A DNA stretch of 64,000 bases. Source: Planctomycetota bacterium (GTDB lineage Bacteria; Planctomycetota; Phycisphaerae; Phycisphaerales; SM1A02). A model generated the notes under the pieces. It saw only the letters and a list, made by a program, of their open reading frames with translations, ran no database searches and was not told where the DNA came from. The translations under genes and the position numbers were made by a program. Positions 15,258 to 23,986 of the stretch are shown here, piece by piece; within the stretch, counting starts at the first letter, position 1, and every line of letters begins with the position of its first letter. The DNA is taken from NCBI GenBank assembly GCA_009926625.1, contig RFON01000009.1, positions 1 through 64,000 on the forward strand, in the 5' to 3' direction.

Positions 15258-16829
15258 ATGTCTGCGAAGCCCGCCACCATCACGACCCCGATCTACTACG
15301 TGAACGATCGCCCGCACATCGGACATGCCTACACCACCACGCTGTGCGATGTGTGGGCGCGAGCGATGCGCCTGCGTGGAAGCAGCGTCTTCTTCCTGAC
15401 GGGAACCGACGAGCACGGCGTCAAGGTGGAGAAGAGCGCAGCAGCACGCGGCATCACCCCGCGCACGCTTGCCGATGAAAACGCAGCGGAGTTCAAGCGG
15501 GTCATGAGCCTCTTTGGCCTGTCGAACGACGACTTCATCCGCACCACCGAGCCGCGGCATGAGCGGCAGGTTCAGGCGCTGGTGAAGCGGCTGCACGAGG
15601 GTGGAAGCGTGTATCTCGGCACCTTCGAGGGCTGGTACGACGAAGGACAAGAGGAGTACTACACCGAGACCAAGGCGAAGGAACTGAACTACCTGAGCCC
15701 TGTGACCAGTCGCCCGCTCGTGCGCGCGACGGAGCAGAACTACTACTTCCGATTGAGCGCGTTCCAGGAGCGTCTGCAGCGGCACTTCGCCGATCATCCG
15801 CATTTCGTGCAGCCATCCGCGCGGCAGAACGAAGTGCTCGGTCGACTGCGCGAAGGCCTGCAGGATGTGCCGATCACGCGCACCAACTTCACTTGGGGGA
15901 TCCCATTTCCGGGCGATCCGCAGCATGTGATCTATGTTTGGATCGATGCGCTGTTCAATTACATCACGGCGCTGGGGCTCGGGGAACCCGACAGCGATGT
16001 TGCGCGCGAGCGTGCGGGTCACTGGCCAGCGGACTTCCATGTGATTGGCAAGGAAATCCTCTGGTTCCACGCGGTCATCTGGCCGGCGCTCCTGATGGCT
16101 CTTGAGATGCCGCTGCCAAAGCGGATTCATGCGCACAGCTTCTGGATCGCGGATGGGCAGAAGATGTCCAAGTCGCTTGGCAACTTCATCGATCTCCCTT
16201 CAATCGAGGGCTACTTCGCACACTATGGACTCGATGCCTGGCGCTGGTACATGGCGACGCAGGGGCCACTGACAACCACGGACGCCGACTTCAGCGCCAA
16301 GCACTTTCACGAGACATACACCAATGACCTCGTCAACACGGTTGGCAACTGCGCGAGCCGTGTCGGCGCGATGATCGGCAAGTACTTCGGCGGAACGCTC
16401 CCCGAGGAGCCTGAACGCGGCGGTCCATGGCCCGATCGATGCGCCACTGCCGTTCGCCAATGGTGCGGTCACATCGACGCGTTCGAACTCTCGGCGGCTG
16501 CGCGATGCGGGATCGACCTGCTGCGTCAGGTCGATGGAATGATCAACGAGACCGAGCCGTTCAAGCTTGCGAAGGACCCTGCGAACCTGCCGCGTCTTGC
16601 CGCGATCCTCAACCAGTGTGCGCAGACGGTGCGGATCGCTGGTGTCCTGCTGGAGCCGTTCATGCCCTCCAAGATGTGCGCGCTCAGCGATGGTTTCGGC
16701 TCGGATGCATGTCGGCAGTTGCCATGGGACGAGCGCAGTGCCTACGGTCGGTTGCCGACCGGCGCCGAGGTCGCCAAGCTCGCGCTCTTCCCCCGAGTCG
16801 AGCCGATCGGTAACGCGCTCGCGACCTGA
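15258..16829 (+). CDS. metG: Methionyl-tRNA synthetase
   Basis: This 523-residue class I synthetase charges tRNA-Met. It has the HIGH motif in RPHIGHAYT (about residues 17-25), DEHGVK, the tryptophan-rich WIDALFNYITALG segment, and KMSKS in DGQKMSKSLGNF (about 304). The connective peptide near FEGWYDEGQEEYYTE has no cysteines, so the zinc knuckle found in E. coli MetRS is absent. There is no C-terminal tRNA-binding (EMAP/Trbp111) domain. The start ATG gives the usual short N-terminus before TTPIYYVND. Confidence 0.96.
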   Translation: MSAKPATITTPIYYVNDRPHIGHAYTTTLCDVWARAMRLRGSSVFFLTGTDEHGVKVEKSAAARGITPRTLADENAAEFKRVMSLFGLSNDDFIRTTEPRHERQVQALVKRLHEGGSVYLGTFEGWYDEGQEEYYTETKAKELNYLSPVTSRPLVRATEQNYYFRLSAFQERLQRHFADHPHFVQPSARQNEVLGRLREGLQDVPITRTNFTWGIPFPGDPQHVIYVWIDALFNYITALGLGEPDSDVARERAGHWPADFHVIGKEILWFHAVIWPALLMALEMPLPKRIHAHSFWIADGQKMSKSLGNFIDLPSIEGYFAHYGLDAWRWYMATQGPLTTTDADFSAKHFHETYTNDLVNTVGNCASRVGAMIGKYFGGTLPEEPERGGPWPDRCATAVRQWCGHIDAFELSAAARCGIDLLRQVDGMINETEPFKLAKDPANLPRLAAILNQCAQTVRIAGVLLEPFMPSKMCALSDGFGSDACRQLPWDERSAYGRLPTGAEVAKLALFPRVEPIGNALAT

Positions 16830-16917
16830 CCGCATCCGTGTCGCGCCGAGTGCCCGCGAGCGAACGGTTGTTCGCGGCGAAGCGTTGATCGCACCTCACC
16901 ACTGCACGCGGCACTTC

Positions 16918-16949
16918 AAAAACAACCAAGCCCGCTCATGCGGGCTTGG
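16918..16949 (-). terminator. Intrinsic terminator of the PEP-CTERM gene
   Basis: A perfect 10-bp inverted repeat (CCAAGCCCGC, TCAT loop, GCGGGCTTGG) at 16926-16949 is followed on the minus strand by a TTGTTTTTG run. It lies 50 bases after the stop of the PEP-CTERM gene. On the plus strand no U-run follows, so for metG it is at best a weak terminator. Confidence 0.8.
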
Positions 16950-16999
16950 AAGTGGGTCCCAGGATGGGAAAATGAATCGTGAATCGGGCCGACAACCGC

Positions 17000-17674
17000 T
17001 TAGTCGCGGCGGCGGCGGCGCCAGGCAGCAAGCGTGCCTGCGCAGGTGATCAAAGCCAACGCACCTGGCGCTGGGATGTATCTGACATCGATGCTCAGTG
17101 AGTCGAGTGCGATCCCGCCCGACAAGCTTCCGAAGTTCAGTTCGAATCGGGGCAGCGCAGATCCCGTCGGCGGCACAATCCACCTATACATCCGCGTCTG
17201 GACACGGCCCTGTCCATCGGCGGTCGGCTGATCTGATCGAAGTTCCATCATCGAGGGGCTTACTGTCAGGCCTCCGCCCGAGTTGTTGTAAAGACCCAAG
17301 ATGAGGCTGTTGTCGTTGAGGACAGTGCCAATGGTTGCAATGTTGACAATGACTTCGGCCACGGGCTCCGCTGCGCCCGCGTAGACCGTCATCGAAAGCG
17401 GGCTGCCGGTTGCCTGGATGTTGCCCGCCGAATTGATGAAGGCCCCTGCGCCGAAGTTGAAGAGCGCTGCTCCAGGCTCGGTGCCCGCGTAGTTCGGGAT
17501 ATTCGGGCCGCCGAAGGCGCTGGTGAAGATCTCCCAACCGTAGAAGTCGGCGTTTGCCGCACCGCGCCAAACTGGCACAAGCGGGTTGACGAAGTCAGCC
17601 GAAGCCGACGAACCAATGACCGCCAAAGCAATCCCTGAGGCGGCACACGCGACCTTTCGCCCTCGATACGACAT
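17000..17674 (-). CDS. PEP-CTERM sorting-domain protein
   Basis: This 224-residue exported protein has a signal peptide (about residues 9-26, ending SASA), a beta-rich middle with WRGAANADFYGWEIFT and two long strands, and a C-terminal sorting signal: the PAPGALALITCAGTLAAW stretch followed by RRRRRD. That tripartite tail (Pro-rich motif, hydrophobic helix, basic end) is recognised by exosortase in Gram-negative bacteria, which often make exopolysaccharide. The ATG at 17674 has a good GGAGAAAGGG Shine-Dalgarno. The middle domain is of unknown function. Confidence 0.85.
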   Translation of the reverse strand: MSYRGRKVACAASGIALAVIGSSASADFVNPLVPVWRGAANADFYGWEIFTSAFGGPNIPNYAGTEPGAALFNFGAGAFINSAGNIQATGSPLSMTVYAGAAEPVAEVIVNIATIGTVLNDNSLILGLYNNSGGGLTVSPSMMELRSDQPTADGQGRVQTRMYRWIVPPTGSALPRFELNFGSLSGGIALDSLSIDVRYIPAPGALALITCAGTLAAWRRRRRD

Positions 17675-17705
17675 GGAAAGCCCTTTCTCCAACTCCAAAA
17701 ATGTG

Positions 17706-17734
17706 AGGGTAAACCACTTGCCCTCTGACACCAA
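17706..17734 (-). promoter_or_regulatory. Sigma-70-type promoter of the PEP-CTERM gene
   Basis: On the minus strand TTGGTG (17734-17729) and TACCCT (17711-17706) are 17 bases apart, about 31 bases before the start codon. The leader carries a Shine-Dalgarno, in contrast to the leaderless genes. Confidence 0.5.
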
Positions 17735-17799
17735 CATGCGAGGGAACGGGCAAAAGTCAAAACGAGGACTGGTTTTTCCCAGCGAAATGTCGGATTTCT

Positions 17800-19329
17800 T
17801 CAATAGGCCTTGGCCCACACCACCCGCTGGGTGCTCGGCGCCCCCGTTATCACGCACGCACCGCGCTCGCCATCGTGTTCAAGCGGGACGCAGCGAATGG
17901 TCACGCCAAGCCGCTCCTTGATATCCGCTTCAACCTTTGCGTCGCCGCAAAAGTGCGAGAGCGCAAAGCCGGCGTGGATGGGGGTGGGCTGACCGTCCTC
18001 CACCGCAGGCGCATCAAAGAAAGCCTCAAACTCCGCTCGTGAGTCGATCCGCCTCGTGTGCTGCTCGCGGAGCGCAAGCGCTCGAGCAAGCAGCCCATCC
18101 TGGATCTCTTGCAGCAGCGCAGGAACATTCGCGATGAAATCGGCGCGCTTCATCGAAACCTTCTCCTTGTGACCACGGTCGCGCCGCGCCACGAACACAC
18201 TGTCCCCCGCAATGTCACGCGGTCCCACCTCGGCGCGAATCGGCACCCCCTTCTTGATCCAGTTCCATGCCTTGTCGCCTCCGCGCATGTCCCGCTCATC
18301 CAGATGGACCTGCACGGATCGTCCGTCGAATGTGCGTGCTCGCAGGTCCGCAGCGAGCGCCTGCGTCCATGTCTTCACCGCTTCGGCATCCTCTGGCTTG
18401 TGAACAACGGGAATGATCACCACATGCACTGGCGCGAGTCGCGGCGGCAGGATCAGACCGTCGTCATCCGAGTGGGTCATGATGAGACCCCCGACGAGAC
18501 GAGTGCTGACCCCCCACGATGTCGTCCAGGCAAACTGCCTCTCACCATTGGCAGCCAAGAACTGAATCTCGCTGGCCTTCGCGAAGTTCTGCCCGAGGAA
18601 GTGGCTCGTCCCTGCTTGAAGCGCCTTCCGGTCCTGCATCATCGCTTCGATGCTGTAGGTGTCGACCGCGCCTGGGAAGCGCTCGCCGTCGGTCTTGCGT
18701 CCGCGGATCACTGGCATCGCCATGAACCCTTCGGCGAAGGTGGAGTACACACCGAGCATTCGCATCGTCTCCTCGACCGCCTCCTCGCGCGTCGCGTGGG
18801 CCGTGTGTCCCTCCTGCCAAAGGAACTCGGCCGTGCGCAGGAACAGTCGCGTGCGCATCTCCCAGCGGACGACATTCGCCCACTGATTGATCAGCAGCGG
18901 CAGGTCGCGGTAACTCTGCACCCACTTGGCGTAGGTCGCGCCGATGATCGTTTCCGAAGTGGGACGAACCACCAGCGGTTCCTCGAGTTCACCCGCAGGG
19001 TGCAACTTCCCATCCGCGCCCGCTTCGAGCCGATGATGCGTCACCACCGCGCACTCCTTTGCGAACCCGTCGACATGGGCGGCTTCCTTCTCCAGGAAGG
19101 AAACGGGGATGAACAGCGGGAAGTAGGCGTTCACATGCCCTGTGTCCTTGAACATCCCATCAAGGACGCGCTGCATGTTCTCCCAAATCGCATAGCCCCA
19201 CGGCTTGATCACCATGCAGCCGCGCACCGACGATGTCTCAGCCAAGTCAGCTGCGCGAACGACCTGTTGGTACCACTCGGAGTAGTTTTCTGCGCGGGTT
19301 GGTGTGATCGCCGTCGTTGAAGCAGCCAT
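17800..19329 (-). CDS. proS: Prolyl-tRNA synthetase, archaeal/eukaryotic type
   Basis: This 509-residue class II synthetase charges tRNA-Pro. Motif 1 region (GCMVIKPWGYAIWENMQ), motif 2 (RWEMRTRLFLRTAEFLWQEGH) split around residues 138-160, and the TSWGVSTR-containing motif 3 (near 280) are present. The absence of the bacterial editing insertion and the overall length place it with the eukaryote-like ProS type 3, as in several planctomycetes, Thermus and mycoplasmas. The anticodon-binding domain follows from about residue 300. A TAGGCT box 6 bases upstream supports the ATG at 19329. Confidence 0.95.
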   Translation of the reverse strand: MAASTTAITPTRAENYSEWYQQVVRAADLAETSSVRGCMVIKPWGYAIWENMQRVLDGMFKDTGHVNAYFPLFIPVSFLEKEAAHVDGFAKECAVVTHHRLEAGADGKLHPAGELEEPLVVRPTSETIIGATYAKWVQSYRDLPLLINQWANVVRWEMRTRLFLRTAEFLWQEGHTAHATREEAVEETMRMLGVYSTFAEGFMAMPVIRGRKTDGERFPGAVDTYSIEAMMQDRKALQAGTSHFLGQNFAKASEIQFLAANGERQFAWTTSWGVSTRLVGGLIMTHSDDDGLILPPRLAPVHVVIIPVVHKPEDAEAVKTWTQALAADLRARTFDGRSVQVHLDERDMRGGDKAWNWIKKGVPIRAEVGPRDIAGDSVFVARRDRGHKEKVSMKRADFIANVPALLQEIQDGLLARALALREQHTRRIDSRAEFEAFFDAPAVEDGQPTPIHAGFALSHFCGDAKVEADIKERLGVTIRCVPLEHDGERGACVITGAPSTQRVVWAKAY

Positions 19330-19335
19330 GTCGGG

Positions 19336-19341
19336 AGCCTA
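19336..19341 (-). promoter_or_regulatory. -10 box of a leaderless promoter for proS
   Basis: TAGGCT on the minus strand ends 6 bases before the proS ATG, with no Shine-Dalgarno. Confidence 0.45.
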
Positions 19342-19354
19342 TCCCGACTGCCGA

Positions 19355-20365
19355 TCACACGCCCGCCACGCGCTGACGCATGCGGCGCGCAACCGACCCC
19401 GCCGTGCGCCGCAGCGCTGCGCGGGACAGCGCGCGTGCTTCGCGCACCGCGGCAGTTCGCAGTCGCAATGCGCGCGCTGCGATTGCACGACCCTCGGGGG
19501 TCGTTCCCTCGATCGCATCAACGAGGATCGCCAGGTCACGAGCGCGTCCGAGCGCCTGCGCCGCATCGCGCAGCCGTCGACGGGTGAGCGCGGCGCGTTC
19601 GCCCGCCGCATCGCCGAGCGCCACGAGATGATCGGAGAGCCTTTGGAACGCCTTGCGCGCATCGTGCAGATCGCGCTCGCCGAGCCCGACCCACGATCGT
19701 TCGGCGAAGCGGCGGCCACGCGACCAAGACCGCTTGAATGCGCGGGCGATGTCATGCCAGTCGAGCGCTGCACCAGAGGGCAGGCGCATGGCGCGCCGAG
19801 CGATTCCCGCAGCCTCGCGCGCGCCACGCAGCGGCATCGCGGATGGCGAGAGCGTCGACAATGTCGGTGCGGCATCGGTCACCGCGGTCAGCGGCTGTCC
19901 CTTCAGCGCGCAGAGTTCCTCCAGCAACGCGCCGAGCGCATCCCGCTGCCGAACCTCCGACAAGTGCGCCTTCGCCTTTCGGAGGTTTGCCTTGGAGCGC
20001 ATGCGACCGAAGTGCAACGCGCTTCGAAACAGGTCGTTCAGCGACTGGATCCGCTTGAGTGCTCGCCGCGACTGATGCACGCCCTCCAATCGGTCGAGCA
20101 TTGGCAGACGGTCGTCGGCTGCATCGCTGAGTCCCTCGTCGACCACAGCGTATTCCTGATCAAGCGCGAGCCGCGCTGCGACCACGACCGGCAGATCGAT
20201 GCGCAGCGCACTGCCGCCCCGCGGCGCAGGAACCTTCAGGTCAGTGGCCGCCGATTTCTGCCTTCGTCGCGTGACGGCTTCGAGCGCATCGCCGGCTTTC
20301 AGCGTTGTCGTCAGCGGCGTTGCCCGCGTCGTCGTCAGCCGTTTCTGTTGGGTCTTCAGCGCCAT
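19355..20365 (-). CDS. CHAD-domain protein
   Basis: This 336-residue, strongly basic helical protein has the CHAD signature twice: VHQSRRALKRIQSLNDLFR (about 95-113) and LHDARKAFQRLSDHLVAL (about 233-250). It also has the QALGRARDLAIL segment. CHAD domains carry rows of conserved Arg/His/Lys that bind inorganic polyphosphate and target proteins to polyphosphate granules. There is no CYTH triphosphatase domain here. An N-terminal stretch of about 45 residues is Thr/Lys-rich. It lies between a lipoprotein and proS on the same strand. Confidence 0.85.
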   Translation of the reverse strand: MALKTQQKRLTTTRATPLTTTLKAGDALEAVTRRRQKSAATDLKVPAPRGGSALRIDLPVVVAARLALDQEYAVVDEGLSDAADDRLPMLDRLEGVHQSRRALKRIQSLNDLFRSALHFGRMRSKANLRKAKAHLSEVRQRDALGALLEELCALKGQPLTAVTDAAPTLSTLSPSAMPLRGAREAAGIARRAMRLPSGAALDWHDIARAFKRSWSRGRRFAERSWVGLGERDLHDARKAFQRLSDHLVALGDAAGERAALTRRRLRDAAQALGRARDLAILVDAIEGTTPEGRAIAARALRLRTAAVREARALSRAALRRTAGSVARRMRQRVAGV

Positions 20366-20412
20366 CGTTCACCCAGCATCAATCGGTCTGCGTCGTTCGC
20401 GCTCGCCGCACC

Positions 20413-21000
20413 TCACGGCTGCGGCTTCGGATCCGCCAACACTTCGGGAGGGGTATTGCAGATGGGCGAGTCCGTCGGCACGAGCCAGAGCTGCAACATC
20501 TTTGGATAGAAAGGTTGCCCAGTCGCGCCCGTGAAGTGCACGGTTGCCAACTGATAGATGCCGTCGGCCGGGTACACGACATCAACCTCCGCCCGTCCAC
20601 CCGTCAGCCGCACCTGCCGCACGTAAAGCACACCTGTGTCACCCTCGCGCATCACGCGCCCAGTCCCAATTCGCTTGGCAACGCCGCGCCAAACCTGCTT
20701 TGGGGTATTGGGCGGCAGATCGAAAATGACCTCCGAACCAGCACACATACGCCCATGCACAAAGGTGATCGAATCAGCCATCAGGTCGGGAAGCGGCGGC
20801 ATGCTCGGGTCCGCCTTTGGCGCACCTGGATACTCCGGGTAAGTCATGGCCGCCGAACAACCCGCCATCGGAAGCGCCATCACGAGCGTTGCGCTTGCGA
20901 TCATCAGGGTCGCCGAGATGAACGAACGAGGGATGAGAGCGAGCGCGCCAAACGCGCCACGCAATCCACACATGCCAATCTGGGTGAGTCGTGATCGCAT
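20413..21000 (-). CDS. Hypothetical lipoprotein
   Basis: This 195-residue protein has a hydrophobic N-terminus ending in the lipobox-like LPMAGC (Cys at about 48), so an inner start is possible, although ATG 21000 has an AAGGA Shine-Dalgarno. The mature part contains PEYPGAPKADPSMPPLPD and two beta-rich stretches (ITFVHGRMCAGSEVIFDLPP, YQLATVHFTGATGQPFYPK). It has no family I recognise. It follows nusG on the same strand, where rplK would be expected in many bacteria. Confidence 0.6.
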   Translation of the reverse strand: MRSRLTQIGMCGLRGAFGALALIPRSFISATLMIASATLVMALPMAGCSAAMTYPEYPGAPKADPSMPPLPDLMADSITFVHGRMCAGSEVIFDLPPNTPKQVWRGVAKRIGTGRVMREGDTGVLYVRQVRLTGGRAEVDVVYPADGIYQLATVHFTGATGQPFYPKMLQLWLVPTDSPICNTPPEVLADPKPQP

Positions 21001-21062
21001 CACTCGAATCCTTCCGTTGCGCTTGAACGCGCTCGAAGGGTGCGGAACACTGTGCAAGCAAC

Positions 21063-21080
21063 GGCGGCCGCGCGGCCGCC
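21063..21080 (-). terminator. GC-only palindrome after nusG
   Basis: An 18-base perfect palindrome (GGCGGCCGC and its complement) begins 12 bases beyond the nusG stop. No U-run follows, so it would need to act as a factor-independent pause or a 3' RNA-stabilising hairpin. The terminator call is weak. Confidence 0.3.
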
Positions 21081-21091
21081 GCGCGCGGGCA

Positions 21092-21982
21092 TCACTTCTC
21101 GACCCGCTGGACGAACCAATACTCCATGTCGATCGGCGCCTGACGGCCGAAGATCGTGACCAACACACGAACTTGCCCCTTGTCGGGGAAGACCTCGTCG
21201 ATGGTTCCTTCGTAGCCCTGGAACGCGCCTTCCTTGATCGTGACATTGTCTCCCTTGTGGAGATCCATGCGAAGCTGCGGCGCTTCTTCTGCCGGCTTCG
21301 AGTCGAAGAGCATCTTCTCGACTTCGCTCACCGACATCGGCGTTGGGCGACCGGCCGTGCCGACAAAGTCGCCGACGCCCGTCGTCTCCTTGATGAGGAA
21401 GAACACATCCTGCGGGATGCGTCCATCGGGCTCGAGCCGCATTTCGACGAACACATAACCGGGGTACAGCTTCGACTCGGTGACCGTCTGCTTGCCCTGC
21501 TTGCCGAGGACCTTGATTTTCTCGGTGGGCACCATGATGCGCCCAACGAGGTTTTCCATTCCTTCGATCTGCACCTTGCGCAGCAGCGTGCCGCGCACCG
21601 AGTCTTCCTTGTTGCTCGCGACACGCAGCACGAACCAGTCCATGCCGTCGCGGAACATCGGAAGTTCACCTTCGGCAACTTCCTCCTGCGGGCGCGCCTC
21701 TGTTGGCGTGCTGACGCGGGTTGTCTCGACTCCGAGGCTCCGCGCCGTTGCGCGCGGATTCGACTCACCAGCGCGCAGCGCACGCAAATTGCGCGGTGCC
21801 GCGGGCTCTGCGGTCACGACGGTTGCCTTGGGCTTGCGCCGCGCCTTGGGCTTCACGGGCTTCGTTTCCTCGGCGCCGTCCGCCGCTGCACCGTGCGCGC
21901 CCGCCGCATCACCACTGACCTCGGGTGCGTCGGCGTGCTCGTGCTCTGAATGTTGATCGAGGTTCATGTCCATTGTGCTCAC
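21092..21982 (-). CDS. nusG: Transcription antitermination factor NusG, N-terminally extended
   Basis: This 296-residue protein has the NGN domain from about residue 113 (MDWFVLRVASNKEDSVR, YPGYVFVEMRL) and a C-terminal KOW domain (DNVTIKEGAFQGYEGTIDEV) from about 240. NusG binds RNA polymerase and links it to Rho and ribosomes. The first 110 or so residues are extra: acidic/His-rich, then Ala/Lys-rich (KPVKPKARRKPKATVV), probably disordered. The GTG at 21982 overlaps the secE stop; the ATG at 21973 is an alternative. Order secE-nusG is the standard one. Confidence 0.95.
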   Translation of the reverse strand: MSTMDMNLDQHSEHEHADAPEVSGDAAGAHGAAADGAEETKPVKPKARRKPKATVVTAEPAAPRNLRALRAGESNPRATARSLGVETTRVSTPTEARPQEEVAEGELPMFRDGMDWFVLRVASNKEDSVRGTLLRKVQIEGMENLVGRIMVPTEKIKVLGKQGKQTVTESKLYPGYVFVEMRLEPDGRIPQDVFFLIKETTGVGDFVGTAGRPTPMSVSEVEKMLFDSKPAEEAPQLRMDLHKGDNVTIKEGAFQGYEGTIDEVFPDKGQVRVLVTIFGRQAPIDMEYWFVQRVEK

Positions 21983-22377
21983 ATGCCAGGCTCGAGAACT
22001 CGCAGCTGAACAAACAGCAGGAAGAACGCCTGGTCAAAGACGAAACAGAAGAGTGCGATGATCGCGCCCGTGAAGATCACCACCGTGGTGGAACCCGTCA
22101 CCTCGCGGCGCGTCGGCCATGAAACCTTCTTCATCTCCGACTCGGTCGCACAGAGGAAATCGACACTGCCCACATGCTTCGCGGTCACCAAATAGATGAA
22201 GGGGCAGCACGCTGCAACAAAGATGCCTGCGATTCCCCACGAGACATAGATCGGGTTGATCCCCCAATCAACGCCCGCGAAGATCGTCTGCAGCCACCAA
22301 CCTCCAAGGACCGCAACCAGCCCGCCGGCGGTTGCCGTGAGCACGCGAGTCCAATAGCCCTGTCCTGACTTGTACAT
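21979..22377 (-). CDS. secE: Preprotein translocase subunit SecE
   Basis: This 132-residue protein has three predicted helices: about 13-35, 43-63 and 97-122. The SecE consensus SEMKKVSWPTRREVTGST lies just before the last helix (about 79-96), the essential conserved part that clamps SecY. Two extra N-terminal helices recall the E. coli form. It is translationally coupled to nusG and starts 56 bases after tRNA-Trp. Confidence 0.95.
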   Translation of the reverse strand: MYKSGQGYWTRVLTATAGGLVAVLGGWWLQTIFAGVDWGINPIYVSWGIAGIFVAACCPFIYLVTAKHVGSVDFLCATESEMKKVSWPTRREVTGSTTVVIFTGAIIALFCFVFDQAFFLLFVQLRVLEPGM

Positions 22378-22432
22378 GGGGTCAAACCTTCCGAGACTCA
22401 GTCCACATCAACCGCAAACCGCCACGCAGGAA

Positions 22433-22505
22433 CACGCCGAGAGGGGATCGAACCCACGACCTGCGGATTTGGAATCCGCTGCTCTACCAGCTGAGCTATC
22501 GGCGT
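22433..22505 (-). tRNA. tRNA-Trp (CCA anticodon)
   Basis: The 73-nt cloverleaf on the minus strand has acceptor ACGCCGA/TCGGCGT, D-arm GCTC...GAGC, and anticodon stem GCGGA/TCCGC around TTCCAAA, giving anticodon CCA. The T-arm is GTGGG TTCGATC CCCTC, with one U-U mismatch at the second pair. The discriminator is G and CCA is not encoded. It lies between rpmG and secE, the position it holds in many bacteria. Confidence 0.95.
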
Positions 22506-22527
22506 CCAGACGGAAGAAACGCAACGG

Positions 22528-22707
22528 TTACTTCCGCTTGATCTTGTGGAGCGTGTGTCTTCGCAGCCGAGGGCTGAACTTCTGGAAGCCCTGCTTCACC
22601 TTCTCCGCGATGCCGCCTTTGACGCGGATCTCGGTTCGGTAATTCATGTCACCGGTTTCGGTGCACTGAAGCCAGACATATTCACGGTCCAGACTCTTCT
22701 TTGCCAT
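22528..22707 (-). CDS. rpmG: Ribosomal protein bL33
   Basis: This 59-residue basic protein begins MAKKSLDREYVWLQC, followed by TETGDMNYRTE and KFSPRLRRHTLHKI, matching bL33. Only one cysteine is left of the four in zinc-binding forms, so it is the zinc-free type. It starts 4 bases after the tuf stop and precedes tRNA-Trp. Confidence 0.92.
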   Translation of the reverse strand: MAKKSLDREYVWLQCTETGDMNYRTEIRVKGGIAEKVKQGFQKFSPRLRRHTLHKIKRK

Positions 22708-22711
22708 GGGA

Positions 22712-23920
22712 TCATTCCAGGATCTTGGTGACGACGCCTGAACCGACGGTCTTGCCGCCTTCACGCACAGCGAAGCGGACGCCTTCTTCCATGGCGACGC
22801 CCTTGCCTTCGAGATCGACCTGCAGCTTCACATTGTCGCCGGGCATGCACATCTCCGCTCCGATGAGCGTGAGCTTGCCGGTGATGTCCGTCGTGCGGAA
22901 GTAGAACTGCGGCTTGTAGCCGGTGAAGAACGGCGAGTGACGCCCGCCTTCTTCCTTCGTGAGCACGTACACCTGTCCCTCGAACTTGGTGTGTGGCTTG
23001 ATCGATCCGGTCTTGCACAGCACCTGACCACGCTCGATGTCGGTCTTCTCGACGCCACGGAGCAGGCAGCCGACATTGTCGCCCGCCATGCCCGAGTCGA
23101 GCGTCTTCTGGAACATCTCGACGCCGGTGACGGTGGTCTTGAGCGGCTCGGGGCGAAGACCGACGACTTCGACTTCGTCGCCCACCTTCACCACGCCACG
23201 CTCGATACGACCCGTGGCGACGGTTCCACGACCCTTGATGGAGAACACATCTTCGATCGACATCAGGAACGGCTTGTCGACTTCGCGCACCGGCTCGGGG
23301 ATGTAGGAGTCGATCGCATCCATGAGGTCTGCGATGCACTTGTTCTTGCCCGAATCACCTGGATTCTGCAGCGCGGGGAACGCGGCGCCGCGAACGACAG
23401 GGATTTCCTTTGCGGGGAAGTCGTACTTCTTCAGGAGGTCACGCACTTCTTCCTCGACGAGGTCGATGAGTTCTGCGTCTTCCACGGTGTCGCACTTGTT
23501 CAGGAAGACCACGATGCGCGGCACACCGACCTGTCGCGCGAGCAGAACGTGCTCGCGGGTCTGCGGCATCACGCCGTCGTAGGCGCTGACCACCAGGATG
23601 GCGCCGTCCATCTGCGCCGCACCCGTGATCATGTTCTTCACGTAGTCGGCGTGGCCGGGGCAATCGACGTGCGCGTAGTGACGGTTGCCCGTCTCGTACT
23701 CGACGTGCGATGTGGCAATGGTGACGATCTTGGTCGGATCGCGGCGACCTTCGCTCTCAGAAGCCTTGGCGACCTGGTCGTAGGAGACCGGCTTGCTGAA
23801 ACCGCGCGCTGCCTGCACGGCAGTGATGGCTGCGGTCAGCGTGGTCTTCCCGTGATCAATGTGTCCGATGGTGCCCACATTGACATGTGGCTTGGTTCGA
23901 TTGAAATTTTCCTTGGCCAT
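22712..23920 (-). CDS. tuf: Elongation factor Tu
   Basis: This 402-residue GTPase brings aminoacyl-tRNA to the ribosome. It has the P-loop GHIDHGKT (about 19-26), DCPGHADY, and NKCDTV as the NKxD motif, then domains 2 and 3. The switch I region differs from the E. coli form: [19 protein letters not shown] replaces the shorter segment with RGITI, adding several residues while keeping the Mg-binding Thr. I recall similar segments in planctomycete EF-Tu. A GGAG Shine-Dalgarno lies 8 bases before ATG 23920. It lies between tRNA-Thr and rpmG. Confidence 0.97.
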   Translation of the reverse strand: MAKENFNRTKPHVNVGTIGHIDHGKTTLTAAITAVQAARGFSKPVSYDQVAKASESEGRRDPTKIVTIATSHVEYETGNRHYAHVDCPGHADYVKNMITGAAQMDGAILVVSAYDGVMPQTREHVLLARQVGVPRIVVFLNKCDTVEDAELIDLVEEEVRDLLKKYDFPAKEIPVVRGAAFPALQNPGDSGKNKCIADLMDAIDSYIPEPVREVDKPFLMSIEDVFSIKGRGTVATGRIERGVVKVGDEVEVVGLRPEPLKTTVTGVEMFQKTLDSGMAGDNVGCLLRGVEKTDIERGQVLCKTGSIKPHTKFEGQVYVLTKEEGGRHSPFFTGYKPQFYFRTTDITGKLTLIGAEMCMPGDNVKLQVDLEGKGVAMEEGVRFAVREGGKTVGSGVVTKILE

Positions 23921-23986
23921 GGCAGTTGCTCCGTGATCCAGCGATTGCGAGTCCGACGGCGGGAACCCAACACGAGTTCCCGCGGA

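Noticed and set aside
17760-17799. Terminator after proS
   Set aside because: The CTGG...CCAG pairing around GAAAAA is only 4 bp with no following T-run, so it is not convincing.
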